Positions 42,198 through 52,018 of a DNA stretch of 64,000 nucleotides are shown here, one piece after another. The position numbers were made by a program, and so were the translations under genes. A model generated the notes under the pieces. That model saw only the letters and a list, made by a program, of their open reading frames with translations. It was not told the origin of the DNA and did not search any database. Position 1 is the stretch's first letter. Each line of letters begins with the position of its first letter. This DNA comes from an uncultured Verrucomicrobia subdivision 3 bacterium (lineage in GTDB: Bacteria > Verrucomicrobiota > Verrucomicrobiia > Limisphaerales > UBA11358): contig CAISEZ010000072.1 in assembly GCA_903884535.1 (NCBI GenBank), forward strand, positions 1-64,000. The letters are read 5' to 3'.

Positions 42198-44878
42198 TTT
42201 AGTAATTTCACCGACTGCGGCACGATGCCGAGAATCACAAAGCTGCCTTTGCCGATAAGTTCCAGTTTTTGTTTGCCAGCATCAAATCGGAATGCGTGCA
42301 GATTTACATTCGGACAACTTGAAATCGTCGCGGCGTTTTCAATCACCGCATCCACGCCGCCGCGCTCGTCCGCCTGCGCCGCGAATTCCAGCTTCGGCAC
42401 TTGCAGCCAAGCCTTTTGATGGCTGTCAAAATAGCCGACCAGCACTTGCCCCGGCTCGGCGACTTCAAATTCAATGGGCGTCAAACCTTGCTTGGCCGCT
42501 TCGTGCGAGAACCGGATGCCGGTCAGCCCGTTTAATTGCGGTGCGAGATTTTGGATCGCAAAATTCCGGTCGGTGAAAACCTTTGCGCCGACTTCGATTT
42601 TGTAAGTTTCCGCGTTCGTCGAAATCAATTTGAACGGCGCCGCCGGCCACGGCTTGATGCTGGATTCGTCAACCGCAACAATGGCATTGGTGGCTTGCTT
42701 CAATTGCGCGACCTTCGCCTGAAAATCCGCGAGCTCCTTTTGGTAAAGCGGCACGAGCTGCGACCAGAGAAAATTGGTGCCGTGGCCTTTGAAACCTCCG
42801 CTGACCGGAATTTTCCGCTGCGAGGTTTGCATGGAGTTGGCGTAGTGATAAGTCTTCTCGGTCAACGCCACGAGTTGCTGATAATCCGCAAGCGACTGTT
42901 CCAATAATGTCTCCGCCCGCTGCAAGTCACCGATGTCGTGGCTGTAATTGAAACGCAAAATCAGTTCCGCCGCCTTCACCTTGGCCGAATAATTTTCGGC
43001 CATCGCCTGGATGCAAAGCGTGTCGTTGCGCAGCCGGTTAAACTCGCCGCGATTTTTTGTCACCGACGGCTCGGCGAAATTTGCCGCAGCGACAGCGTTG
43101 GAAGATTCGGTCAAAACCTCCGCGATGATCGACTCCGGCGTTTCGCCAACGTGCGGTTCGTGATTCCATTCCCGCTTCACAAATTCATCGAGCCGTTCAC
43201 CCGGCGGTGCCTGCGACAGCCACAAATCCTCAATCGCGCCGTATTTATTCGGATTCACCAATTGATCCAGCGTCATTCCGAGCGAAAGCGTTTGTCGGTT
43301 GCCTTCCGTGATGCCGAAGCGCCGGATCAAGCGCGGCGCGACTTCGCCAGAATATTTGTAGGCATCAAGAATTTTCTCCGCCGCATTGGTATTGCCGTAA
43401 AAATCGGCGAGCCGTGAAATCCAGTAGGCGCGGTCTTCATTCGTGTTCACGTCAGGATTCCACGCGTAGCGCGCCCACGCCTCAAACCAAATCCAGTCGC
43501 GCTGCCATTGTAACAGTGGCGGATCGGCAATGTCCGGCGAGTAAGGCCAGTTCCAATACGACAGCGGATACAAATGCACGCCGGTCGCACCCAGCCGGTC
43601 GCGCGAAGCCTGCACACACTTTTTAATGAACTCCGTGTCGCCGTAGCGGAACGGTTCGAGGTTGGAGAGAATGTGGATGTTGACGAGATGCGCGCCGAGC
43701 TTCGCCATTGCCAGATGCGTGGCCTGATCTTTGCCGCGCGGTTCCCACGTCGTCAACGATTCGCCATTGTATTTTGTCTCCGTGAAAAGATTGGAATAGA
43801 CCTGATAACACGCGGGCATGATGGCCTCAGCGTCCATCGCGTGCGTGCGAATGACGACGGGCGGCTGCTCCTTCAAATTCGCCGCCTTCATACCGTCCAG
43901 CACGCCGGGCAAAATCACGTTGGTGCACCACTCCAGTTGGTTCGGCGTGTCGCGCAACGCCTCGCCAAGACAAACCATCAGGCCGACGTTCGGATATTGC
44001 TTCACAAATTCCGCGATGGATTTGCGCGTGTAATCTTCCGTCAGTGGCGTCGGCGCGGAAAGCTGGGTGGCAATGCCGTTCGTCTCGGCAAACGGTTTCG
44101 AGACGATGATGTTGTAAAACATCTGCACCAGCCAGATGCCGCGCTTGTCGCACTCCTGCGCGAGCCAGCGGAATTGCTCCTGATTTTTTTGGAACACGGC
44201 GTCCGGCACCTCGACCGCGTAAGGATAATCCTTCAGCCGCACGAGCGAGGCAAACGGATGGCCGCTCCAGAGATACAGCGTGTTCATGCGGTTCGCCGCG
44301 AGAAAATCCAGATACTCCGTCCACAGTTTCTGGTCGTAGAACCACGGGAACAGCTCCGGCGTGTAGGGATATTCGTAAACGTGCCGGCCCGGCAGGATGA
44401 AGGTCTTTTGCATTCCGATGCACGCGCCGCGCAGTTTCATCGCCGGCGCATCGTGAAAACTCAAATCCTCCGGCAATTTCCCGGCGGCGCGAATTCGCTG
44501 CGCCAGTTCCAGACAGCCATACAGCACCCCTGAATCGTCATTGCCTGTGACCACGGCATTGTTCCCCACCTTCATCGGCGACAAAATGAAAGATTCGCGC
44601 GCCCATCCGCCCGGCATCCGGGCGACGAAAATTTTCCGACCGCCGGCTTGTTCCGGAATTGCGCCGGTCAGCACGGCGGAAAGTTTTCCCGCATCAGCAC
44701 GCACGATAACCGCCTCCAGCTTCACGGCCTTGAGCGCCTCCGCCAGTTTCTCCGCGCCAAACTCCACGCGCGGCGCGGTGTTCGAGGCGAGGACGATGGA
44801 TATTGTTTCCGCCTTTAACCCGCCGCCGCAGGCAGCCAGAAAAATCGTATAAACAATTTTTTTAAAGAGAAATTTCAT
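42194..44878 (-). CDS. Secreted GH67N/GH20-like glycoside hydrolase
   Basis: An 894-residue exported protein (signal peptide about 1-23, FLAACGGGLKAE). Residues about 24-150 resemble the N-terminal alpha/beta domain of alpha-glucuronidase GH67 / GH20b (SGVLYGCLELAQRIR). A TIM-barrel with LYLWSGHPFASL, GLMVCLGEALRDT and RTHAMDAEAIM follows, then a long helical region. It fits enzymes for uronic-acid or pectin linkages, such as GH138-like or GH115-like. The exact family needs a search. Its start is one base beyond the upstream stop. Confidence 0.65.
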   Translation of the reverse strand: MKFLFKKIVYTIFLAACGGGLKAETISIVLASNTAPRVEFGAEKLAEALKAVKLEAVIVRADAGKLSAVLTGAIPEQAGGRKIFVARMPGGWARESFILSPMKVGNNAVVTGNDDSGVLYGCLELAQRIRAAGKLPEDLSFHDAPAMKLRGACIGMQKTFILPGRHVYEYPYTPELFPWFYDQKLWTEYLDFLAANRMNTLYLWSGHPFASLVRLKDYPYAVEVPDAVFQKNQEQFRWLAQECDKRGIWLVQMFYNIIVSKPFAETNGIATQLSAPTPLTEDYTRKSIAEFVKQYPNVGLMVCLGEALRDTPNQLEWCTNVILPGVLDGMKAANLKEQPPVVIRTHAMDAEAIMPACYQVYSNLFTETKYNGESLTTWEPRGKDQATHLAMAKLGAHLVNIHILSNLEPFRYGDTEFIKKCVQASRDRLGATGVHLYPLSYWNWPYSPDIADPPLLQWQRDWIWFEAWARYAWNPDVNTNEDRAYWISRLADFYGNTNAAEKILDAYKYSGEVAPRLIRRFGITEGNRQTLSLGMTLDQLVNPNKYGAIEDLWLSQAPPGERLDEFVKREWNHEPHVGETPESIIAEVLTESSNAVAAANFAEPSVTKNRGEFNRLRNDTLCIQAMAENYSAKVKAAELILRFNYSHDIGDLQRAETLLEQSLADYQQLVALTEKTYHYANSMQTSQRKIPVSGGFKGHGTNFLWSQLVPLYQKELADFQAKVAQLKQATNAIVAVDESSIKPWPAAPFKLISTNAETYKIEVGAKVFTDRNFAIQNLAPQLNGLTGIRFSHEAAKQGLTPIEFEVAEPGQVLVGYFDSHQKAWLQVPKLEFAAQADERGGVDAVIENAATISSCPNVNLHAFRFDAGKQKLELIGKGSFVILGIVPQSVKLLK

Positions 44879-44879
44879 T

Positions 44880-46460
44880 TCATTCTTTCGCCCGCTTGAT
44901 GCGAATGGCCATGTAGGGTTTGCCGGGCAGCGGGACGTTTTGGCCATTCATGTCGGTATAAGCATATCCGTCCTTTTTCTTGAGCGTGAACTCGCCAGGC
45001 ACGGGCGTCACCGTCATATTCCACGTGTCGAGAACTTCGACGGTAAATTTCATGCCGTCGGCAGACTGGAGTTTGCCCAGCGGCGGTTTGGGAATTTGAA
45101 AATCCCAGTTCGTCGGGGTCTGCTTGCCGAGATAAATCAAATAATATTTCCCCGGCTGGCCGCCGATTTCCGGCCGCTGCCAACGGTCAATCGGCTCGAT
45201 GCCTTCCGCCGGTGAATCATCCAGAACTTTTTTCAGAAACGCGAGCCGCGCGGGACTTTGGCCTTTGAGCACGCCACCCTTGGACCACCATAGAATTTGA
45301 TCATCACTCTTGTAAGTTTCGCCGTGACCGCAATAAGTGCCGGCCACGGTGGCATTCCAAAACCGGAAGACCAATTCTTCCGCAGAAAGCTGCCCCCAGC
45401 GGTTCGCGATGTCGCCTTCGTATTTCACCTCATCATAAACCACCGGCTTGCGATACACGTCGCGATACATTTCCGCACGACCAACCTCCTCGACCGCCGC
45501 GCCGTTCTGGATGCTCGCGTGGGTGATCCACGGCAAAGTGTGATTGAAAATTTTCTGGCCATTGTGAATCGAAAGCAGGTGATGATACGGATCGTCGTGC
45601 GCAACGATTTCGCCGAAGCGCACGAAATCCGATTCCTTTTTCTCCTTCATGAAATCCCATTCGTTCGCGAGCGACCACCAGACATTGCGATACGCGGCGA
45701 GCCGCGCGACGACGTAATGCAAATAACGGTCGTCCACGTCCGCCGGCATCCGGTCAAAACCCCAATGCCCCTCGTCATACGGATGAAATAAAATGATGTC
45801 CGCCTCAATCCCGAGCTTTTGCAAATCGGCGACGCGTTGTTCGAGGTGCTGAAAGTATTTCACGTTGAATTGTGTGAAGTCCCAATTCGTCGTCGCCGGA
45901 TTGCCGGCAAACGGATACATAATTGGTTCGTTCGTATTCCAGGTGTAACGCTTCGGAAAAACACAGAAACGAATTTTGTTGAATGGCGAGGACGCCAGTG
46001 TTTTCAGCGTCTGTTCCTGCAACGCCTCGGGCTGCAACTGCCAGACGTAGCACGTCGTGCCGAGTTCCTTGTAAGGCGTGCCATCGGCGTAGGTGAAGTG
46101 ATACGTGTCGGCGACACGCACCAGCCCGTGATTTTGGCGCGACGGATTTACGACGGCGAACCTGCCAGATTTGCCATTTAATTCCGCGCTGGAACTTGCG
46201 GTGACGTAGCGCCATTCGCCTTGTTTTTCGGGCATAAACCGCACGCGATAGCTGCCGTCGCCATCGTAAAATCCATTGGCTTCAACCGCCTTGGTTCCCT
46301 GCGTGAACCGCGCGGAAAACTTCACATCCAGAAAGGGATTCCCATTCGTCGGACCGCGCAGCGCGATTTCATAAACGCCCCACTGCTCGACCGTATCCGC
46401 CGCCAGCAATGATGATGCGGTAAAAACCAACAGCCATGGGATAAGGCTAATCCGTTTCAT
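44880..46460 (-). CDS. Secreted DUF5060/DUF4038 (GH140-like) glycoside hydrolase
   Basis: A 526-residue exported protein with signal peptide about 1-21. An N-terminal beta domain (DUF5060, VEQWGVYEIALRGP) precedes a DUF4038 TIM barrel; catalytic-type segments are SLANEWDFM (acid/base Glu) and KPVVYDEVKYEG (nucleophile Glu). A C-terminal DUF5605-type beta domain ends it. GH140 apiosidases of rhamnogalacturonan II share this fold. The ATG at 46460 is preferred over a GTG at 46472 that overlaps the upstream gene. Confidence 0.78.
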   Translation of the reverse strand: MKRISLIPWLLVFTASSLLAADTVEQWGVYEIALRGPTNGNPFLDVKFSARFTQGTKAVEANGFYDGDGSYRVRFMPEKQGEWRYVTASSSAELNGKSGRFAVVNPSRQNHGLVRVADTYHFTYADGTPYKELGTTCYVWQLQPEALQEQTLKTLASSPFNKIRFCVFPKRYTWNTNEPIMYPFAGNPATTNWDFTQFNVKYFQHLEQRVADLQKLGIEADIILFHPYDEGHWGFDRMPADVDDRYLHYVVARLAAYRNVWWSLANEWDFMKEKKESDFVRFGEIVAHDDPYHHLLSIHNGQKIFNHTLPWITHASIQNGAAVEEVGRAEMYRDVYRKPVVYDEVKYEGDIANRWGQLSAEELVFRFWNATVAGTYCGHGETYKSDDQILWWSKGGVLKGQSPARLAFLKKVLDDSPAEGIEPIDRWQRPEIGGQPGKYYLIYLGKQTPTNWDFQIPKPPLGKLQSADGMKFTVEVLDTWNMTVTPVPGEFTLKKKDGYAYTDMNGQNVPLPGKPYMAIRIKRAKE

Positions 46461-46464
46461 AAAT

Positions 46465-49400
46465 TTATTCACGCGTCAGCCAGACAACGCCATTCGGCAG
46501 CGTAACTTTATTTCCGGCCGGAATGGTTTTGGCAGACATTTCAACCTGACCAGTTTTTTCGTCCACAACCTGAATCCGAAACTTGCCGGACTCGGCGGAC
46601 AAATCCATTTCCGCCGGCGCGCCTTCACGAGAGCAGACCAAAATCTGCTTTCCCGGTTCGCGCAGCGCCCAGCGATTTTCCCCGGAAATTTCCGGCCACG
46701 GCTGCAGGTGCGGAATGGCGGCGAGCAATTTCGTATTTGTGGTCGCCGGGAGATTCGGCATCGAGCCGCCGGCGCAGACAAACGCCCAGGCAGCACGGCT
46801 CATGTCCTCGTCCTCACCGGAAGCGATGACCGCCTTATCGGAAAACTTCCGCCGGTATTCCGCCGCCATCGCCGCGAGATTTTCGTCGTTGGGCGTGCCG
46901 CCTTTCCAGCGGCGCTCAAATTGGCGGGGCGAAAGATTTTGTCCGCCTTGCGGCGCAAACAAACCTTTGTCCGTCTGCCACCAATAGCGAAAGCAAATCA
47001 CGTCCACGACCGCGCGACGCTTTTCATCCGCCAGCACCGCGTCCTGCACATCCTTTGTCGCCGCGAGCGCCACCAGCGGATGGTTTTTGGTTTCAACTTC
47101 CCAATCCGCAATCGTATCCAGCCAGAACTGCTCGAACGCCAGCGGCCCGGTGAATTCGCCGCTGGTGAACTGGATGACGTTCGCCTCGTTCGTGAAATTA
47201 TTCAGATTCTGGCGGATGAAATTTTCATGCAGCTGGCGCCGGGCCGGATTCGTAACGTCGTAAAATTGTTCGGCCATGAAGATGCGCTTGCCACCCGCGA
47301 ACACCGGCGGTTCAGGAAAACCGGTGCCGTTGATATTGTTCGCGGAACGCCACGGACAATCCACCCAATGCGCCGCATCTTCGATAACGTTGTGCTGAAA
47401 ATAATTTTCGTTGAACAAAACGAGGCCGCGCTTGTCGCAAATATTCACGAACTGTTGCAGCCGCGACCAATACCACAAATTAAACCGCGTGAGATCGTAT
47501 TGGCTCAAGCCGTCCCACGCCGTGCCCTGTCCGCTGCGCGCGAATGGTTGTTCGTAAAATGGTGGCCACACGTCGCCGTCCATCCGCCGTCCGCGCTCGT
47601 GATCCTCCCGGCGCCGATCATACCAAAGGCCATAATGATGATTGAGCGCGGCGACTTGATTCGACTGCATCGAGTCCGCCAGCACGGCCAGATCGTCGGT
47701 GTAGCCAGGGCCAGTTCGCCCCGGCGCAAAGCGCGACAAGGTCGGACCGAATTTCGCCGCCTCGCTCGGACGAATGTTGCCGGTCCACCATTGCACCTGC
47801 CGGCTGGTGCCGATGAGCAGTTTCCCGTCGCAAACCAGCCAGCCGTTCGTCACGGAAATTTTGAGTTTTGAGTTTTGAGTTTTGAATTGCGGGACGGGAA
47901 TCTCATCAACGTTTTTTGCGCCGCCGGGCTTAGCGGAGATTGGCGCGCGCGATGAGGCGGCGACGATGAAATCGGAAAGCAGCGGCGCAGGCTGCCGCGA
48001 CACCGCGATCAGTTTCGCCGCCTGTTCGGCCGTCGGATTGGTGTATTCTTCCTGCGAACGCTGCATCAATTTGATTTTTGCCGCCGCTTCAGCACCGAGC
48101 CGATCGGCGACTTGCGCAACAAAAAGGCTCTGCGGCTTGACCGACGCATTGGCGTTGTGCCAGACGCCGTTGCCTTCAAATTCACCCCAGCAGCCGAACG
48201 CCCAGTTCTGCGCCGTCGGTGGATTTTCGCAGGAAATTTTTGACGCCTCGCACTGCCATAACACAGAATTCGCTGCGGACCAGCCGGCGCCTTCGCCAGC
48301 CGCACCGCGGTTCATCAAGCTCAAGCCGCCGCCGTCAATCCGGACGTTGTCGAAGAGTGTGCCGCTCGCCCAGCTTTCAATCGCGCCGCTGTCCGCAGTT
48401 GGCAATTCTGCCTCGCACTGCACAAACGCATTCGGCCCGGCGGCGCAGTGGCCGACGGAAAAATCGTGGCGGCCGTGCTCAGCAAAACAGCGCAGAAACA
48501 AAGTCTGCTGCCCCATGGTGAAAAATGTATGACGGCGATAGCCGGCATCCTCCGAAACCGGCGCGAGCGACAAGCAATCTTCCACGGTGACGCGCTTGCA
48601 ACTTTCAAAAATGGCCACCGCTGACCCGGCGAAATGCTGGAACGTAACTTGGCGAACCCACACGTCAGCGGCATTTTCCATTGTGATGGCCATCCACGAA
48701 TGATTTTCATCCTTCGGATTTTGCACGTCGCAAGCGGATTCGAGCCGCAGATTTTCAATGCCGACATTTTTAATTCTTCCCGGCCAAGAATACGTTTTCA
48801 CATAACCGCCGCCGTAATTGTTTTCCATCGCCGTGGTGATTGGCGAATCAACGGTGACCAGATTGCCGTCAATCGTTTTGATCACGCGATCCCAAGCCAG
48901 ATCGCGGCTGCCCGGCTTCCACGTCAGCCGCCAGTCGCCGAGGCCGCCGCCGAATTCCGTCATGCCGAGCGCGTCAATCCATTCCTTGGTGCTGGGACGA
49001 ACCACATTAATTGCATCGCCAATTTTCAGACCGGCAGCGTCTTTCAAATGAAAACTCGTCGCACCAACCGGCACATAATCGTCCGCGATCTGCCAATTTG
49101 CATTTGAGTTGGAAGCAAAATCATTTTTCCCGGCGATGCGGATCAGCGTGCCGCGATCTAAGCCCGCCGCAACAAGAACGGTTCCGCTCTCGTCCGCGCC
49201 TTGACCGCGCAAAACCACGCCGAAGTTGGTGATCTGCAAGCCACCAAAAATTTCATGCCGGCCTCTCAGCAACAAAACCGCGCCGCGAACGCCGTTCGAA
49301 TCCGGCGGCAAGGCGGCGACATAATTTATCGCATTTTGAATGCGCGCCGTTTCGTCGCCCTGAACCAGTGCAACCATCACGCGGACTGGCGCGTCTGGAA

Positions 49401-49581
49401 TTTGCCGGTCGCCGCCCGCATAACCGCACGTGGAAAAATCGGGAACGCGGTTACCGTGCGCATCCGCGTCATAAACCAAGCGTCCGTCCTCGTCGGCAGA
49501 AATGATGGGCGACAGTTTTTTGGGCGCAGCCTCCAGCACCAGCGCAGTTCCCAGAAAAAGGAGGGCGAGAATGGTTTTCAT
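46465..49581 (-). CDS. Large secreted pectate-lyase-superfamily protein (DUF6298-type)
   Basis: A 1038-residue exported protein, signal about 1-18. Residues about 70-480 form a beta-helix (pectate-lyase superfamily: GAVLLLRGRHEIFGGLQI, HTFFTMGQQTLFLRCF). After a linker with a heptamer array (47859-47886) comes a TIM-barrel-like part resembling DUF6298 (NGWLVCDGKLLIG, RGLVLFNENYFQHNVIE, QFTSGEFTGPLAFEQFW). Reading continues through the array in frame. It overlaps the genes on both sides (ATGA at 49578). A bimodular depolymerase of pectin is probable; the reaction is not known. Confidence 0.75.
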   Translation of the reverse strand: MKTILALLFLGTALVLEAAPKKLSPIISADEDGRLVYDADAHGNRVPDFSTCGYAGGDRQIPDAPVRVMVALVQGDETARIQNAINYVAALPPDSNGVRGAVLLLRGRHEIFGGLQITNFGVVLRGQGADESGTVLVAAGLDRGTLIRIAGKNDFASNSNANWQIADDYVPVGATSFHLKDAAGLKIGDAINVVRPSTKEWIDALGMTEFGGGLGDWRLTWKPGSRDLAWDRVIKTIDGNLVTVDSPITTAMENNYGGGYVKTYSWPGRIKNVGIENLRLESACDVQNPKDENHSWMAITMENAADVWVRQVTFQHFAGSAVAIFESCKRVTVEDCLSLAPVSEDAGYRRHTFFTMGQQTLFLRCFAEHGRHDFSVGHCAAGPNAFVQCEAELPTADSGAIESWASGTLFDNVRIDGGGLSLMNRGAAGEGAGWSAANSVLWQCEASKISCENPPTAQNWAFGCWGEFEGNGVWHNANASVKPQSLFVAQVADRLGAEAAAKIKLMQRSQEEYTNPTAEQAAKLIAVSRQPAPLLSDFIVAASSRAPISAKPGGAKNVDEIPVPQFKTQNSKLKISVTNGWLVCDGKLLIGTSRQVQWWTGNIRPSEAAKFGPTLSRFAPGRTGPGYTDDLAVLADSMQSNQVAALNHHYGLWYDRRREDHERGRRMDGDVWPPFYEQPFARSGQGTAWDGLSQYDLTRFNLWYWSRLQQFVNICDKRGLVLFNENYFQHNVIEDAAHWVDCPWRSANNINGTGFPEPPVFAGGKRIFMAEQFYDVTNPARRQLHENFIRQNLNNFTNEANVIQFTSGEFTGPLAFEQFWLDTIADWEVETKNHPLVALAATKDVQDAVLADEKRRAVVDVICFRYWWQTDKGLFAPQGGQNLSPRQFERRWKGGTPNDENLAAMAAEYRRKFSDKAVIASGEDEDMSRAAWAFVCAGGSMPNLPATTNTKLLAAIPHLQPWPEISGENRWALREPGKQILVCSREGAPAEMDLSAESGKFRIQVVDEKTGQVEMSAKTIPAGNKVTLPNGVVWLTRE
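47859..47886 (-). repeat. Heptamer array in the DUF6298-type gene (TTTTGAG x4)
   Basis: Plus strand TTTTGAG three times then TTTTGAA. On the coding strand it reads as an AAAACTC array, translated in frame as a Lys/Asn/Ser-rich linker (FKTQNSKLKIS) between two domains. Confidence 0.92.
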
Positions 49582-51095
49582 GGCAGCTTCCCGGTCAGCT
49601 TCGCGAGTTTTTCGCCGTGCGCAATTTCTTTTCCGTCAGCCAGCACGATCAAGCCGTTACCGCGATGATAGCGCGTTCCGTCCTGGTCCCAAATAATGGT
49701 TAAGTTATGGCCGTGATATCTGACGGCATCGAGACAAAACCAGTTCCAAGTTTCACCCGGCAACAGTGGGTAAATTTCAATCTTGTCGTCGGCGCGCGGA
49801 ACCAGACCGACGACGCCGGTGATGACCAAATCGGCAAAGGTCGAGTGATTGTAGAAACGGCTGCGATCCGCCTTGCCGTCAAACCATTGGCCGGTGGTCT
49901 CGTCGAGGTATTCGCCGATGTAAGGTCTGCCGTCGGCATGCTGGCTGTGAACATAGGTCAGGAAAGTGTCGAAATAATCCGCCTTGGTGACCACGGTGGT
50001 GCGGTAATCGCGCAGAACATTGGCGAGCGCATCAAGTGTTTGCGACGTGGCGAAAGGCCAGACGGCTCCGTCCCATTCGCAATGGCCGTAACCGTGTGTG
50101 CGGAATTGCGGATGCCGCCTTTCAGCGGTCGTGATGCCGAAGGCGGCACGAAAACCTTGCGGGTCGGCAAGCTGCGACCAGGCCGCGTCAAAACCCTGGT
50201 CGTCATCGGGCAACTCAAATAGCCACAGGATGAAGCCGATCTCTTCGCGTGCGTTGGAAAATTTTCCGTCGGCGCGGCGCACTTCAAAAAAGTCCGCGTC
50301 TTTGTTCCACAGAGTTTCCAGCACCAGTTTTTTCAACTGCGCAGCCTTGCCGTCAAATTCCGCCGCGAGCTTTTTGTTTCCGGCCAGCCGCGCGATTTTG
50401 GCAATGGCCAGCGCGTTGCCAAACATGTAGCTGTTGATCGTCGGGCGCAGATTTTTGTTGGTGCGCGAGCCGCTGATGGATTCTTCCATCGCGTCGCGGA
50501 CATCGTATTGCCAAAACAAGCCGTTGGTGGTCAGATGCTCCGCTTCCCATTGGAGATAATCCCGCGTCAAATCGTCGAGCATCGCGACCAGAAATTTTTT
50601 ATCACCCGTGACGAGGTAACGCTGATAAAGTGCAAAGTCCAGCCAACTGCTGTATTTATGAAGTTGCTGGCGAGTGGTCTGGTCGCGAAACCAGTAGCGG
50701 ACGTAGTCATCAAAATAGTTTTGGTCGTGCAACCAGCGGCCTTCGGCAAGCTGATGGCCGAGCGCGCTGCTGACCGGCAACGGACGCGTCAGAAATTCGG
50801 AGAAAACAAAACCGTTGGTGGTCTGTTCGAGATGTTTGCGGAACGACCACCAGCGGAAATAATACATCTCCTCGACTTCGCGGTCCGGGCACTCAAACAA
50901 TGGAATTTCCTTTTTCAGCCAGTCCAACGACTGCGCATTGGAAATCCAATTAGTCACGTTCTCGGCTTCCATCCCGTTGAAATGCGCGGTGTCACTTGCC
51001 AACGCTGCCGTGTCCAGCACTTGAAAAGTTCCGGCGGCTTTCGCGATGGAAAAAACCAGAGCAAACGCCAATTGGATTGGCAGGAGGAATTTCAT
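49578..51095 (-). CDS. Secreted (alpha/alpha)6-barrel glycoside hydrolase (MGH1/trehalase-like)
   Basis: A 505-residue exported enzyme, signal about 1-20. The toroid of helices shows EMYYFRWWSFRKHLE, YDVRDAMEESISGSR, NSYMFGNALAIAKIA, HCEWDGAVWPFATSQTL and GEYLDETTGQWFDGKADRSRFYNHSTFADL. The last has acidic residues fitting a general base. This is the group of PF22422-type hydrolases; specificity is open. It is linked by ATGA overlaps to both neighbours. Confidence 0.75.
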   Translation of the reverse strand: MKFLLPIQLAFALVFSIAKAAGTFQVLDTAALASDTAHFNGMEAENVTNWISNAQSLDWLKKEIPLFECPDREVEEMYYFRWWSFRKHLEQTTNGFVFSEFLTRPLPVSSALGHQLAEGRWLHDQNYFDDYVRYWFRDQTTRQQLHKYSSWLDFALYQRYLVTGDKKFLVAMLDDLTRDYLQWEAEHLTTNGLFWQYDVRDAMEESISGSRTNKNLRPTINSYMFGNALAIAKIARLAGNKKLAAEFDGKAAQLKKLVLETLWNKDADFFEVRRADGKFSNAREEIGFILWLFELPDDDQGFDAAWSQLADPQGFRAAFGITTAERRHPQFRTHGYGHCEWDGAVWPFATSQTLDALANVLRDYRTTVVTKADYFDTFLTYVHSQHADGRPYIGEYLDETTGQWFDGKADRSRFYNHSTFADLVITGVVGLVPRADDKIEIYPLLPGETWNWFCLDAVRYHGHNLTIIWDQDGTRYHRGNGLIVLADGKEIAHGEKLAKLTGKLP

Positions 51096-52018
51096 TCCAG
51101 ATTTAGCTTGGACATTTCGGCAGCAATTTCTTTCAAGCGCGTTTGCACCAGATTTCGTTCTTCGGCGCGAAAGCGATGGAACGGTTCAGCCATGAAATCA
51201 TCACAAATGCCCTGGCAGGCGAGCGCACATTTGATGCCTTTGATGATCGAAGAGGAATATTTTCCGATGCGGTAAAACGAATCGCTTACGCGCTGGATTT
51301 GTTTTTGCAGGTCCTGCGCGCGGGCGAGATTGCCGGCGCGGTGCGCGGCGACCACTTGGACATAAAGTTTCGGAAATAAATTTGCGCCGCCGCTCACGCC
51401 GCCAAAGCCGCCCAGTTGCAGCGACTCGAATAATTTTTCTTCCGGGCCGATGAGCAGCGTCCAGTCGGGCCGCTGTTTGATGAGCTGCGCCGCGTTTTTA
51501 AAATAGTTCAAATCGCCGGAACTGTCCTTGAGGCCGATGATGCGCGGCTCGTCGAGCGCGCGGCGAACGGTATCCAATTCGAAGTGAACTTTCGTCAGCG
51601 CGGGCATGTTGTAAATGAACAACGGTAGCGGCAGTTCGGCGACCAGGTGGTCGAGATATTCCTGAAGCTCCGGCTGCGCTTCGGGCAGATAATACGGTGG
51701 CGCGACCACGAGAGCACTCGCGCCCACTTCAGCCGAATGGCGCGCAAGGCTTACGGATTCGACAAACGCGGTGTCCGTGATCCCGACCAAAACCGGCACG
51801 CGGTTTTGGACTTGTTTGCAAACACGTTCGACCAGCTCACGCCGCAGGCGGTAACTCAAGCTGGGTCCTTCGCCGGTCGTGCCGAGGATGAATAATCCGT
51901 TTACACCACCGGCCAATATGTGTTCGATCAATTTTTCGAGGCCGGCCACGTCGAGTTCGTCACGGTTGCGCAAAGGCGTGACCATCGGCGGAATAATTCC
52001 TGTCAGGGGTAATTTCAT
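51092..52018 (-). CDS. DapA-family aldolase/dehydratase
   Basis: A 308-residue dihydrodipicolinate synthase/N-acetylneuraminate lyase-type TIM barrel without signal peptide. LFILGTTGEGPSLSYRLR (carboxylate-binding), LFIYNMPALTKVHF (Tyr) and IGLKDSSGDLNYF (Schiff-base Lys) are complete. In a pectin locus it could be a KDG-type or related keto-deoxy acid aldolase. It is located among secreted enzymes and next to an MFS gene rather than with the other catabolic genes. Confidence 0.82.
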   Translation of the reverse strand: MKLPLTGIIPPMVTPLRNRDELDVAGLEKLIEHILAGGVNGLFILGTTGEGPSLSYRLRRELVERVCKQVQNRVPVLVGITDTAFVESVSLARHSAEVGASALVVAPPYYLPEAQPELQEYLDHLVAELPLPLFIYNMPALTKVHFELDTVRRALDEPRIIGLKDSSGDLNYFKNAAQLIKQRPDWTLLIGPEEKLFESLQLGGFGGVSGGANLFPKLYVQVVAAHRAGNLARAQDLQKQIQRVSDSFYRIGKYSSSIIKGIKCALACQGICDDFMAEPFHRFRAEERNLVQTRLKEIAAEMSKLNLE

